From: Lyophyllum atratum
Taxonomy: Eukaryota > Basidiomycota > Agaricomycetes > Agaricales > Lyophyllaceae
Direction of reading: 5' to 3'
Assembly (NCBI GenBank): GCA_014905825.1
Contig: JACGCN010000001.1
Location: forward strand, 1,054,001-1,118,000
DNA length: 64,000 bases
In this document: piece by piece, positions 1 through 12,704 of the stretch
Layout of the letters: each line of letters starts with the position of its first letter
Position numbering within the stretch: position 1 is the first letter of the stretch
Translations under genes and position numbers: made by a program
The notes under the pieces: generated by a model
Told to the model about the DNA's origin: nothing
The model's database searches: none
The model's input: the letters and a program-made list of their open reading frames with translations, nothing else

Positions 1-1932
1 CTTTCACAACGGCAGGTGCTTTCTTGGGGGCGACAGTCTTGGGAGCTTGGGCAGGAGCTTTTTGCGCCACTGGTTTCGGTGGGGCAGCTTTGGCGGACGT
101 ACACTTGACAGTAGCTTTTTGGTACGCTTCTTGTACCTTGGCTTTCCTCACATCCGCCAAGCCATCCATGACTGCATTTAGAGGACGCTCTCCTACCATC
201 TTCATCAACGTCCCTAGGCAAGTCGCCGCTTCGTTTCGCGCACCCTCAAAACCATCTTCAAGCAAGGTTGCCAAGATATCGGAGATGGGCTTTATGTGCG
301 AAGGTGGGATTGGTGATGGAGATGTTGCAAGGCATCTACCCAGAAATTTCAACGTTCCTTCCTTCACTTGCGGATTTTTGGACTTCATGGCAGATTCGAG
401 ATCTGGGATGATGTCCGAAAGAGTAGTCTTTCATTCAAGGATAAGATTGGTTGAAGTGTTCGTGAGACATAAAGAGAAACACTCACTGTAGCAAAGACCG
501 CATCCAATGCTGTGCCAATGGAATCCGTGACAGTAGCCTTTCTCTCCTTCATTCTTTCCAGCATCAACGAAACTACCCCCTCTCGATACTTCCCGAAAGC
601 CGACATCAACCCTTTCGCTAATTCCTCGATGCAAGAAGCTGCCACCATAACGCAGTTGATATTTGCATCCCCCGAGACACGAGCGGCAAGAGACCTTGCT
701 AGTTCACCCAGCTCCGAAGCATCCTTGATCCTGGGAGTCGACGCTAATACTGTCAGGAGGTCGTCGAGAGCTTCCTTGCGCTCTTTCCACTTCGTTGACT
801 TGAGCGTGACTTGAAGGGTGGGAGAAAGTTTAGGGACGATATCGACAGGTTCAGCAAAAGCTCGTGGATCCAAGACGGTTTCTATGAAAGCCTTGAGTAT
901 TATGATTCTCATCGAACAAGTGAAGGGTTACCTTCAGGTTCCCCTCCCTGAGTCTCGTCAGCCTGCTCGTGATTACTGCCTAGACTTTCCGCTTCGCGAG
1001 CTTGTAGGCGAGTAAGCCTATCAGGCTTGAGTGTACCCTTGCCTTTCCCGTCACTCTCCATGCCATCGAAAGCTTCCTTCAACTCCTTCACTTGCACAGG
1101 TTTCAGGTCCGCTAGCCATGGCTCAATGCCAGCCCCAATATATTGATAAAGGATATGAGTAAGTGTTGTCCCCTCGGCTCTGACCGTCTTATCGTTGTGC
1201 GAAAAGATCTTGGGCAAAGCTTTGAGGAGTGGGGGCGGTGGAGTGACTTGAGTACCAAAAACTCTACAAAATAGAAAACAAGGGTTAATATCTTTCCTGT
1301 ATCATAGGAAAGAGATAGAGATTGATTATCGACATCACCAGGACTCGCGAGGCTGCCTAAACGTAATCATTAAGAACACGACTCACCGAATGATTTCTCT
1401 CAGCGCAAATATACAGCCAGCCACAGACTTGGGCTGCTTGGCCCCTAATCCAGGCAATATATCAACCTAGCAGACGCGTAAGAATGAGATGTGCGTCGTA
1501 CGTGGAGAGCACACCTATTCAACGTACCACGACCCCTGCGCCTCCATTTTCAACTTCAACATATTGCAAGGTCAGCTCCACAGCCTGTGCTCTCGTCCCA
1601 GCTCTCGATGAGCCAAAACATTTATCAACCAAAGCAGGTATCACAGCCTCGCGCGTCTTCGCAGCAGTTTCTCCAGCAAACTTGACGAATGCCACAAGAC
1701 ATTCTACTCCTTTCTCCTGCGCTACCGCGTTGGAGTCGGTCGCGATTTTCTTGAGAAGGTCAGGGTTGTTAATATAGGGCTTGAACGCGGGATCAGTATC
1801 TGAGGCAGTCGTTTGGAATGTCTTGACGAGGGCCTCGTAGGCGCTGACGCGAGCTTTCCAGTTCTTGTGTGAGAGTCGGTCATGGATGGGTATAAGAGAG
1901 AAGTCCTCTTCCTGTGGAGGTGGACCGTCCAT
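1..1932 (-). CDS. STU2: XMAP215/Dis1/Stu2-family TOG-domain microtubule polymerase, N-terminal part (cut by window start)
   Basis: Microtubule plus-end polymerase family; TOG domains bind tubulin dimers at spindle and cytoplasmic microtubules. The start at 1932 gives MDGPPPQEEDFSLIPIHDRL, then the typical TOG1 helix pair (SHKNWKARVSAYEALVKTF). A second TOG array is visible at about 910-380 (LKSTKWKERKEALDDLL, HEAT-like helices) and about 400-150. A Pro/Ala/Lys linker follows and the gene runs off the left edge, so later TOG domains and the coiled coil are not seen. Several short introns interrupt it (for example near 1480-1220). The identification rests on TOG helix sequences; the exact orthologue name (Stu2, Alp14 or Dis1) is inferred. 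It lies in tandem with APC5, whose stop is 113 bp upstream of this start. Confidence 0.88.
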
Positions 1933-2045
1933 GCCTCTAAGGACTTGTTGCGCGAGTTGTTCAGGTAGAAGATGAGAAAACGCGTTCCTCGGTTGATTGC
2001 AAGATCTCATTCCCACGTGACTGATCTACATAGTACAAAGATGGT

Positions 2046-4951
2046 CTACCTGCCAGCAAGCCCAGCCCCCACCAAGCCTACAACTTCAAGGACCTGTTGT
2101 ATTTCATCTTCAACGACGAGTGCTTCTAGACTACGTTGCTTCGTCTGAGTCTCGCGATGACGCTTGGCCGCCTCATCTCTCTCCTGTACCATGCCCAAAT
2201 TGTGGTAGAAAATTGAGAGCAAATACTGAACATCCAACAATGACCCGTTGATCTGCAGCGTGCGATAATCGCCCTCTGCTATTAGCAAATATGGGAGTGA
2301 TTCTTTGAGCGAGAGAGCTAGAAATGTCTGTGGGTTTGAACGTGTTCTTTGTGCCAAAGAGTTCAGCTTCAGTCGACATACGTGAAGAGTCCCCGGCAGC
2401 CACTATGCTCCGTGACAGTGTGAAGCACGCGAAAGCGCGTTGTTCAAGGTCATTCCCGTTGATAATCTGATTTCTAAAGTTAACAGATAGGTAGCCAGAG
2501 GAGGGACAAGTTGACGCGCCTGAGGCATGATTTCTTCCAGAATTCTTAGAGACCTTTTGGACATCCCAAACTCCAGACTGATGTCAGCTAATAGGGTGAT
2601 GCCAGTCCTGTAGTCCTTCAAGCGAGACAGGAACTCCGAGTGCCATAGGGCTTTAAGCAGCTGTTCTATGGAAGAGGTACCTTGATCATGTCTCTGCTTC
2701 TGGTAAGCCGGCGCTGCACATACTTTGAACGCAAGCTCGACTTACACGCATTTGTATCACTTCATACAAGGGATCTCGTATCTTATCCCCTGAGGTAATT
2801 GGAGCGTTGTGGACATACTCTCTAGGGTTGTAAACGCCCGGAGGCCGACAAGGAAGGAGGTACTCTCGGTACAAGCGATCTTGGCCTCTTTCGGGAGGTC
2901 TTCAGGGATGGAGAAACATCACATGCAGACAACCTACCGACGAGTCGCACGTAAGACGAGAATGTGCCAGATTTCGTGGGCCCAGGCGGTATAGTCATTG
3001 ATTGAGAGCCCTCGCCAAACGTCGGGGTCTAGTAGCATCGTCAGAGCCTCACCATACGCACCCTGTCTTGCTCTCTGTCGAAACAGTGGGTGATGTCCCG
3101 GACTTTGGCGCAAAGCACCTACCTTATACGCTTTATTAAGGAGAACCGTGATTCTGTTGTGATCCTCTCCGCCTGATTGGGTGAAAGCAATCACTATGGA
3201 CTCTTCGACAGATGCAAGTTGACTACAACCTGAGAGATATCAGTTGTGCTACTTTGACACGCGCACAGGTGGAACACACCAACAGCGTCCCATACAATCG
3301 ATTGAACAGCGTGTTGAGCCCACTGTTCCTCATCAACTAGCAGTGCACCTTGAACATCTAACCAGTGGTCATACACACCGACCGCCTGGACGATTTTACT
3401 AAATGCTGCACTCAAGGGTTGATCCTGAGCCAAATTAGCAACCTCTGAAGTTAAATCAAATCAGGCATACATTTTGTGGGTCCACGAGCTTCCTGACATC
3501 GAACAGGACTTCGAGGGGATGCAAATCAGGTTGTATTTCGTTGAGAACAGGTTTCCGTCCGGAAACTGTAGGGGGGAGTCGATGCAACATGCTACAGCCT
3601 TATAAGGAACGGGTGAGATGCAACGCAAAACGAAAACTGACCTGATGCAGTGTTGTAATGTTATCTTATCACCGCTAGTTCGGGCGACTGTGATGGCCTC
3701 AGACAAAAGCTAAGCCCAAGAGTAATTAGAAGGACTCAGCGAATGTGTCAAGTTCGTATACTCGCCTTGCGTGCGGCCGTGACTTCACTGCGGAGGTAAT
3801 GCATCCGGACTAGATTTAACAACGCATGTTGTCGAAGACCACTAACGTGGGGTAGAGGTTATCAAGGAAGGCTCTGAGCTCAAGTCAAAAGTTAATCACG
3901 AATCGTTATTCTCATGGAAATGTTGTTCAAAGAAGCGCCGCAGGTTTTCAGTGGCGATGTTTTCGTCTCCGGTAATGTGCCCTTTTTCCCATCTAATTGC
4001 ACACCGTATGAGTAAGCTGCAAAGGAAGTCAAAGCGAGCACGTACACTTCGTAAGCATCGGGCTTAGCCCAGGATTTCTTGTCAGCTTGAGTTTTGAAAA
4101 TTAAGAGATCGGCTAGAACGCATAGGTTCAGCATGGAGAAAGTGAACCAAGATGCAGGTAAGACATACAGTTGTTGAGTTGGTCTTTCACAACAGTTTCA
4201 TACCCCGCATGTACATCACCAAGACACCAAGACTGGTAGTTTCTCTGAAGTTTCACGACACCGGAAAAGATAGTTTGATGAAACTGAAAAAACAACGGCG
4301 GCAAAAGTAGCCAAAGATCGAGCGGCGCATCTGCAAAGCGATGATTCAGGAGAACATACAAGAATAAGCCAGTGATTTACAAGTACTGGTGGTTCCTGTG
4401 TACAATTTCAGCCAACATGGAAGCGTCGATGGGCTGAGAACTCACATCTTCGCTTTTTTCCACGAACAACGAAGGCAAATCTGACTATCAATCAACACGA
4501 GACGAGAAAAACAGGATTCATTACAAACTTCCAAAGAAATTTGTTATCTGCTCGGCGCTTTTGAGGTCTGCATGCTAGACAAGCCTCTGTTACGACGGTT
4601 TGAAGCAGACGCAAAACATATTGCTTACTGCAGCTTTATATGCAGCTATAATCCGCTGAGATTCGTCAGCGTCAGCGCTTGGACCATTGATTACAGCCAG
4701 CATCAGCTCATGGTATGGCATTGGTCGAGACACCTGCAACATAACGTCTGGTTTAGTCTGAACATAAGACATAACGCGGTGAAACATACCTCGGAGATTT
4801 CATTGAGGAGTATTCGAAATAAATGCAGTAGAAAAGATGGTGGAATTTTCCTGTTATCCGGTTCCTTGAAGGTGATCATGAGGATCGTAAGGAGGCTAAC
4901 ATGGTGAGGTCGCAGGACATGCTCCGTTGGAGGGGGGGCATCGTCCATCAT
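2046..4951 (-). CDS. APC5: Anaphase-promoting complex subunit 5
   Basis: Scaffold subunit of the APC/C ubiquitin ligase that drives mitotic exit. The start is the first of two adjacent ATGs at 4951. The N-terminal exon carries the family helix (HHVSLLTILMITF, then PSFLLHLFRILLNEISE), followed by an exon ending DLKSAEQITNFFGSL, as expected for APC5. The middle and C-terminal parts are TPR-like helices split over many small exons; MSEAITVARTSGDKITLQHC near 3706 is the characteristic APC5 TPR. The last exon reads YLLSIFYHNLGMVQERDEAA and ends at 2046. The many short exons make inner boundaries uncertain. A divergent gap of 249 bp separates it from NOC3. Confidence 0.82.
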
Positions 4952-5200
4952 GGTGACACGAAGTGTTTAGATACAGCGGCAGTACCCAGGTACCCAAGTG
5001 CGGGTGTTTGGCTTGCTACGGTCTCGAGGACCGCACACAGGCCATATAACCTTGGAAGAGCCGCGACGTTAGTCACGAAGTCACGTTTCCATATCTTTCA
5101 GTGACCGATCGAGATCATTCAACTTTGAGTTGCCGGGAAGATCACAATATTTTTTGGCGACTCTTAACAGCAGCCAAACCTCGACTTTTGCTACGTACAC

Positions 5201-8000
5201 ATGGCAGCTAAGCAGAATGCCAAGCGGCGGGCTCCACCCTCTCTGGTATAGTCTGGCCTCTATTTCCTCCCTTCTATGTTTACAACCTGATCCCTAGGGC
5301 CCATCCAAAAAACGGAAACTTGCACCGAACTCTGTACCCCAACCAGGACCGAAGAAATACATAATTAAGCCGAAAGAAAAAGGAAAAGAAAAGGCTGCCG
5401 ATCGGGGAACCATACCTATACCCTCCCTAGATGAAGAAGACGACGTAGACCTGTCTGAGCAAGATTTGGAAGTGCTTGAAGAATACGGTGGCGCCGCGTC
5501 TTTCCTGAAAGCCCTTGACTCTAAAGGAATCTCACGGCAAGTCTGAAAGCCCGTCCTGATACCTTTACACCTTATCACATTCCTTCCAGGAGTAAAAAGG
5601 AGACAGAGCGATTGCACCGTCTCACCAAACCAGTCAGACAGACCGCCATAGACGATGATTTGCCTTCTATCGATTCACACGATGAGGATGAAGATTCCTG
5701 GGATTCTGAAAGCAGCAATTCTTTTGGAAGCTCGAACGACGATGAAGCTCTCCCATTGGATGAAGATCTGTTTCCCGAGAGTGATTCCGAAGCCTCAGAC
5801 ATTGAAATGGCCTACGAGAAAGCCCCCCGAAAGCGACGTCCATCCTGGGAACCTGAAGAAAACCGAGGGGTCAAGGGCCTTCCAATAAAGATGCCCGATG
5901 GGCGCATTCGATCGACTGGGACGAAAGTGGCGGTTGCACCTATGACTCACGTCGACGAGGAAAGTGAAGGCGAGATCTCCGAAATAGAAGAACCGGCGCG
6001 AAGAGTGGACGATGTTTCGACTGGGGCTCGTTTTGGACGGCCAGCCGTCGTCGATGTCGTTGGGAATAAATCCAAAGCAGCACGGATTCACGGAGCGAAG
6101 GAACAAATAGCTGGAATATGTCAAGAAATTGTGTCAGACCCTGAAAACAGCGTATGTCCACCCCGTTTATTGTACATCATGTTGACTGATATTGGCTTCA
6201 CAAAAGCTAGGTCTCTTAAGGCGTCTTCACACATTCTCCCTAACAGAAATCACAACACCGTCACACCCAGACCCCGTACCAAATGATCCAATGATTAGAA
6301 AACTGGCCATTCTCTCCCAGCTAGCCGTGTTCAAAGATATCATACCCGGGTACCGTATTCGAGCTTTGACTGAAATAGAGAAAGCAGAGAAAGTCAGTCA
6401 GATGGTAGCTCGCACTCGAGACTGGGAGCAAGGTTTGGTACTTGTGTATCAAAATTATCTGCGATCACTGGAATCCGAGCTAAAAGGTAGTATTTCCCCA
6501 TCATCTATATCAACAATTATGACTGAATCGATTTTAGCCCGCAGCGACCTGGCGGAAATAGCTCTGAAAGCAATGTGTGCTCTGTTGACTGAAGTGACCC
6601 ACTTCAATTTTCGAGTCAATCTCATGAGTTGTATCATTGCCCGACTAAGCAAAAAATCTTGGGATCAGGTACGTTTTGTGCTTCGAAGTTATCTCCACTT
6701 AAACGCAAACCAATTTGCAGTCATCCAATCTGTGTCTGAACACTATTATCCGTGTTTTTCGCGAAGACCTTACCGGCGCAGTGTCCTTGGAGATTGTCCG
6801 CCTTTTGAATCGCATGGTCAAGGAAAAACGGTTCAACGTCCATCCGGAAGTTCTATCCTGTCTGCTTCACTTGCGGCTGAAGACGGAACTAGGTGTCCGA
6901 GCTTCGGAGTCAGCGACGGATAAACCGCAAAAGACTCCATCCAGTAGCAAGGCGGCTGCCCGGAGAGCAAAAGGAAAGAACGCTGATCTGCCCCACCTTA
7001 GCAAGAAGGCGAAGAAAGCTTTGCGAGAAAAGAAAGAAATTGACAAGGAATTCCGTGAAGCAGAAGCGGAGGTGGATAAGGAAGAGCGGGCGGTTACGGT
7101 AGGCGCCATTTTTCTTTCGTCGTCTCATTCTCAACTCCTTCCGCTCCAGCAAACCGAGACCTTGAAGCTTCTCTTCGTTCTATATTTCCGTATTATCAAG
7201 AATCCACGCCCCACCCCACTCCTCCCAGCAGCATTACACGGCATCTCCAAGTTTGCGCACCTCGTTAACATCGATTTCTTCAAGGACCTTATGAAAGTGT
7301 TAAAGGAGTTAATATCGCGGGAACCTGACGACGAGGACGACGCCATTGAGGATTTAACTGCCTCTGCTGATGACGTACGACACCGTTTACTGTGCATCGT
7401 TACGGGCTTCGAGCTTCTATCAGGACAAGGTGAGTCTGCTAAGTCTTTCTCCCGTTTTATTTGCTCACACCTGCTGTTGACGTCGTAGGAGAAGCCCTGA
7501 ATATTGATCTCAGCGATTTCGTTTCATGCTTGTACGCCTTAATCCTCCCCCTGAGCCTCATGATGGACATCGATGTCGCTCCACCGTCTTCATTTGCATC
7601 GGAAGTCCGGCCAGTGAAAACGCACTCAGTAGCGGATATGCTGTTCCGTGCCCTCAACATCGTCTTCTCACCACGTTCCTTTGGGATAGCAGCTCCCCCA
7701 GGACGGTCTGCAGCCTTCGCTAAACGGCTTCTGAGCGCGTCCCTCCATTGGCCCCCAGCTACTACTCTGCGCACGCTCGATTTCGTAGGGGGGCTCATCG
7801 CCAAAGACGATAAGTTGGAAGCCCTCTTGTCCACTGAAGATCGGTCTTTCGATGGTGTATATCGGCCAGATATCGACGATCCACAGCTTTCCCATCCATT
7901 CGGGACATCGTTTTGGGAACTGCATGTACTGCATAAAAACTATTGGGATGCTAAAGTCAGGAAGGAGGCTGGGAAGATTCTGAGTACCACTCGCTCGTAA
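5201..8000 (+). CDS. NOC3: Nucleolar complex protein 3 (60S pre-ribosome export, replication licensing)
   Basis: Noc3 pairs with Noc2 in late nucleolar 60S maturation and is linked to origin licensing in yeast. Exon 1 gives MAAKQNAKRRAPPSL, followed by an acidic low-complexity N-terminus (5640-6050). The signature GVKGLPIKMPDGRIRSTG lies near 5860-5925. The NOC3p domain includes LAILSQLAVFKDIIPGYRIR near 6300-6365, and the CBF/Mak21-type C-terminal half follows, with FWELHVLHKNYW near the end. Between them is a basic stretch rich in Lys and Glu (about 6960-7080). Intron 2 (5537-5590) has a GC donor (gcaagt). The intron at 7099-7149 is 51 nt and stop-free. The end at 8000 faces the TEA gene tail-to-tail. 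Confidence 0.93.
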
Positions 8001-8223
8001 GGTGGATGACAAAAGGAATCAGACTGTATACGTATTACACCAATTATTCTAACTACTACACAGTTTGACTTATGAATATACAAAAAAAACTATTAAAACA
8101 AATATGATGGTAAGTCTGTGAACCCTTCACGGAGTTGGGGTAATAAATCGTTCAACGCTCAACATGCCTGCTAGAGTACGGAGCGCAAATTAACAAAACA
8201 TGCTCCCAAACCAGAAGGGGGCA

Positions 8224-9827
8224 TCAAAATGACATGGATGTAGCCGCGACATGTCGCATACTGTTGATCGGGGTAAGCGCATACGAAGGGGATGTTGGTT
8301 CTGCGTGTCGAGACTGGGCCAGAAAGGCAGGATAGGTAGTCGAATTTGGGGAATGGGAAGAAGAGAGAATCGCCGTAGCCTTCCGATTTTGGTATCCAAG
8401 TAGTTCAGCGGATGGCATGATGTTTCCATTGTTGCGGTCAAGGTCGTAGATAAGATATATTAGGGTTTGCCCATCGACAATTATTTCCTGAGTCACACTT
8501 GTTGTCAAGGCTGGAAGGGAGGTGGTTCAGATAGGGTCTAACGGCAAGTTGCGTCGAGACTCACAGGCATCTAGCCACCGGCATCTACTAAGTGAGGATT
8601 CTGGTAGCATGGCGTTGACGGTACCCATGTCAATATTGGAAACCTCAAGTGTGTCCACTTCCTCCGATATACAGGTGTTGTTGACGTATACCCTTGTGAT
8701 ACACTTTCCGGAGGTGACCCACAATCTCGAGAGCGAGATGGTACCGAAGAACCCGTGTAACGTTGATGAACTGCGGATGTCATCGACAGGAGTGATATGC
8801 AACCGTATTTTGAGCGCCAGTGTCGTACGAGTAGGGTCTTGAGACGGCATCAGCGCATCAAGCTTGATTGAGAGAGGTGACATCCCATCTGCCAGCAAGC
8901 AGATGGCCGTGGTCCGATTTGGGGACTGCGAGTGTGAGGAATACGCGCTTACATCGGACACGCGGTTGACGCCCGTTAGACGCGCATCGTCCTTCGGGCA
9001 AGGCCCGCACGCCTGCGGATAGCTGGATGAGTACGCGCCGAGAGAATAATGAGCATTTTGAACTGGCAAGTGCTCATGAGACTGGTGTCCACTAATGTCA
9101 GTGGGGTATAGAGAGAGAGAACTTGGTATGGATGTCGTGAATATTGTTTCCCGAGAATATGGTGAGACGTTTGGGGACCCTTTAGAAGTTGTTGTCTGGG
9201 TATTGGTCGGTTGGCTATCACCAGATAGCCCATTGGGAGACGGAGGGAAGTCGCTCTGGAAATCAGGAGGAGAGAAGTCGGGCGAGGCGGAACTGGATGA
9301 TGTCCCATCGGTTTCGTCGAAATCCAATGGAATAAGGGAGCGGTCCTCCAGTTTCACAGGTGTATCTGGGAGACCTGGTTCATCACTACCAGCGACGAGA
9401 TAGAATTCTGATCGAGAGAGGAAGATGAAAACGGTGCAATGGCGGTGGATGAAGGTTACGGACCTGGCTCTCCCTTCCACATATTCCTCAAAACTTGGAT
9501 ATGGCTTGCGACTTGTTTCTTCGTCCTACCAATCCCGGCTTTCTGCAGATAATCGACCAAAAATTGGTTTCGCCATCGACTACGGCCACGAGATTGGGAG
9601 TAAGTGGCCCAAGGCGATTCCCAGTACTCGTGAAGGCCTAGAAGCTGACTTAGCTCTTTTACATACTAAGACCCGAGCCAAAACTAACCTTTCACGAAGA
9701 TACTCTCGATACTTTCTGGCCAGACTTCTGTGCCACTACCATCCTTCAAGAGCTTACGATGTTTGCGTTGAGGAGTGAGAGAGCTTGAGCAGGGATCGGA
9801 TTTCCTGGCCTTGGAGGAGGCGGACAT
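8224..9827 (-). CDS. TEA/ATTS-domain transcription factor
   Basis: DNA-binding regulator of the TEA family (animal TEAD, yeast Tec1, Aspergillus AbaA). The first two exons encode the TEA domain at about residues 35-105: EVWPESIESIFVKGLHEYW, then SRWRNQFLVDYLQKAGIGRT and the recognition helix KKQVASHIQVLRNMW. Exons join at about 9689/9638 and 9471/9416. A long Ser/Pro/Thr-rich middle (9400-8900) is followed by a beta-rich region with LSIKLDALMPSQ, LALKIRLHITPVDDI and ISLSRLWVTSGKCI, which may be the partner-binding domain. The last intron (near 8567-8515) joins to a final exon ending at 8224. Targets are unknown; a developmental role is inferred from AbaA and Tec1 only. Confidence 0.85.
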
Positions 9828-10382
9828 GGCGGGGGAGCCCAGAGGAGCGAAAGGGAAGGAAAAAGAGGGAAACGGCGGCTTATATACATAGGAAAAGTCG
9901 CTCCGGAACTATATGGTCGGTTCAGAAATGGGAACGTCCAAGATGATACCTTGACCCAAGATCCGAGATCCGTGACAAATTAGGAAGGTATGCACCACTG
10001 CCCAGGAGATGGCACATTTTAGCCTCCGTCAGATCGGGAACAAGGGCGCATTCGTTAGCACAGTGGCACCGGACCTTCAAAAGCGCAGCATACAGAGGAC
10101 ATGCAAAGAGCGCCGCACACATAACTCGAGAGCAGCCCATGCCAGCGGTCTTTGTACCTACCAAATTGGGCATCTGACTCGAGAGAACAATGCAGACGGC
10201 GCAGACTGACGGCCGATCTTATTGTTGCATAAGATCTGACGGAAGCAGATTTGGGGGCTGCCCAAAGCGGCAGGTGGGACCCCATAACAACGCCATGGGA
10301 GATCCAGTCCCGATGGGGAACCGTGAGAGTGAACCCCTCCTCCCTGCTTATCTAACAGAATCGCCTTAGGTTCTTGACTGGA
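9828..10382. other. Divergent intergenic region, TEA factor / VPS23
   Basis: A 555-bp gap between divergent start codons. Apart from the TATA-like site on the minus side, no further gene, repeat or RNA was recognised; short open frames here have no protein-like content. Confidence 0.6.
9879..9886 (-). promoter_or_regulatory. Candidate TATA box of the TEA-factor gene
   Basis: TATATAAG read on the minus strand, about 52 nt upstream of the ATG at 9827. Position and sequence suit a TATA element, but no transcription start is known. Confidence 0.4.
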
Positions 10383-12279
10383 ATGAGCTCTGGAGAATCC
10401 TTGACTCAGAAATGGCTGCGCCACACAGTTCAACCTTACGAGCTGCGCGATCGCGTCTATAGCGACGTCGATGCGGCTCTTGGCCGATTCCCCACACTTC
10501 GCCCCAAGTCGGATGTCTACAGTTCAGTGACAATCTCAACACATACGAATACTGGCTGATCTCCATCCAGCTTATGATGACGGCCGCACGCAATTACTCC
10601 TCTGTATTCATGGCCTCCTCCCCATATCTTTTCGAAGCGCGTCTTACAATATTCCCATTGCTATCTGGCTCACCAGAGGCTATCCAAAGGAGCCACCCAT
10701 TGCCTACGTCGTACCCACGATTAATATGCTTGTGAAAGCAGGCAAGTACATTGATGTCAGTGGGAGATGCGATATCGAATTCCTACAACATTGGGCACGT
10801 AAGAGTGAGGTACGTTCGACCTTCGTTCCTTGCACCCGGTCCCATACATCATCGGTGAATTTAGGGTTGCAATATATCTGCCTTGCTGGAGGCAATGCAG
10901 GATCAATTCTCTCGAGAACCTCCTGTATACGCCAAGCCTCCAGAAAATGCGTCTGCAGGGACATCGCCGCGAGTCAATCCAGACAATGATCCTCGAGGCA
11001 GACCTCCACCTCCACTTCCACCAACCACAACTATGAATGCAGGATCGACCCAATCACCATCCTTCCCTCCCGATGTTCCTATGCTTCCTCCCAGACCGAC
11101 AACATCAGCCTATCCAATACCAGGCACACAAACGTCTACAAGTCGGCCGCCCATACAGACCGTGCGTTTCAGGCCCTCGTTAATCATATCACATGCTCAT
11201 AAGTTCTATGTTACAGGCTAGTCCTGGTGCTCTTGGATCACGATCAGAGCCCCCACTACCTCCACGACCTCCTCTGGACACATTGCCTCCCCAGTACAGA
11301 ATCTCCTATGCGGCGCCTCCCACACCTCCGAACCACGCCATACCTGCTGCGAGTGTGATTGAGGTCACGGCGCCAGCACCTTACTTACCCCACCAAAGTC
11401 CTCGTGCGCACCCGTTTAATTCTGCAAGTCCTGTATCTCTGCCGGGTAGCCATTCCACCCCTCCTCTTCCTTTACCAGCGTCATCGACGCATTATTATCA
11501 TCAAATCCCATTTCACCCGCCTCCGCCGATCCATCCGATTCCCAAACCACCGGGGGCACCCATCGTCAATCTCCTTGATGAAGATTCCCCGGATATACAA
11601 ATATCTAACGTCACACCGGCCTTCGCACCGCCCCCTCCGCGCCCACCCAATCCGGAGTTACTTCGTCTTCACGACCAAGTACATCATAAACTGACATCAG
11701 AGCTTAGTTCCTTATCTCAGGCACTCGCTCTTGACGCGGAACGTTTGCGCGCACACCAGACGGATCTCCTCGCCGGAGAACCAGCTATCCGTGATGAGAT
11801 GGCACGTCTAGAGGCTGTGCGGGATGTATGTCGCAGCGTAGCCGGTAGGGTGAAGGGCGCTGTTCAACAGGCGGAGATAAATATCGCGGAACTTCGCCGG
11901 AAGGGAGATCCCGAGGTTGATGAGCTGATTTGTTCTACCACTATCGTCCACAATCAGTACGCAATTATATTCTTTCGTCATTCTCACACCACACATCTCA
12001 CCCCGAATCCCCAACTAGACTCATTTCCCTCGTTGCAGAGGACAATGCGATTGAAGATACCATCTATCATCTACATCGGGCGCTGAACTCCGGGCGCATC
12101 GACCTTGAGAGGTTTCTAAGGGCAAGTGTCCATGCTAAAATTCAACCTCACGTGCATTAACTCTTCACCCTCAGAGCACCCGTCTATTAGCAGAAGAGCA
12201 GTTCATGAAGCGCGCTCTTATTGAAAAGATCCAGCAGGGGATGCCCATGGGCATGTCACTAGGCTCCGATTGGTCTTGA
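10383..12279 (+). CDS. VPS23: ESCRT-I subunit Vps23 (Tsg101 homologue)
   Basis: Ubiquitin-binding ESCRT-I subunit that sorts cargo into multivesicular bodies. The ATG at 10383 begins the UEV domain. After an intron the UEV core reads DVYTYDDGRTQLLL, IAIWLTRGYPKEPPIAYVVP and VSGRCDIEFLQHW, continuing in exon 3 as ALLEAMQDQFSREPPVYAKP. A long proline-rich linker (10940-11660) is followed by the coiled-coil stalk (LTSELSSLSQALALDAERLR, about 11690-11930). The C-terminal steadiness box comes next (EDNAIEDTIYHLHRAL; last exon LLAEEQFMKRALIEKIQQ). The final intron (12122-12174) uses a GC donor (gcaagt). All three family parts are present in order, so the gene looks complete. Confidence 0.93.
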
Positions 12280-12704
12280 GTACTTAGTCAGGATGTGCAC
12301 CAGGGACAACGCCATATATACTGATCGAGCCTTCCCATTCAGGTCCTATTCCGGCGGCCTGACTGCTCGAGTGTTTTATCACCTTATTCGTCGACTTCTC
12401 ATGCTCTGGCAGGTCTGCTGTCTGATCGTTGTTGAGTCCACTGTGATGGGTGCCACCCCGAGAATTATCTGATCTGCAACAAGGGTTGTAAAACTTTCAA
12501 GGGTTAGCTACAGCAAATTTTGACCTGCGTGCATACTTGTCAAGGTCATCGCCAAAATTGATACCTTGCACATGGTCTGGTGAAAACTTTTGCTGACTAT
12601 AGATACACGGAACAAGCGTTTCAGAGGTTATTGACAAAAGCAAAAAAGGAAAAGTGTTAAATATATACGGAGCGTACGGTATCCTATATGTCCCCGAGCT
12701 GCAC
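12280..12704. other. Convergent 3' region between VPS23 and the HeH/LEM gene
   Basis: 425 bp between two convergent stop codons. It presumably holds both 3' untranslated regions. No gene, hairpin terminator or repeat was recognised. Confidence 0.55.
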
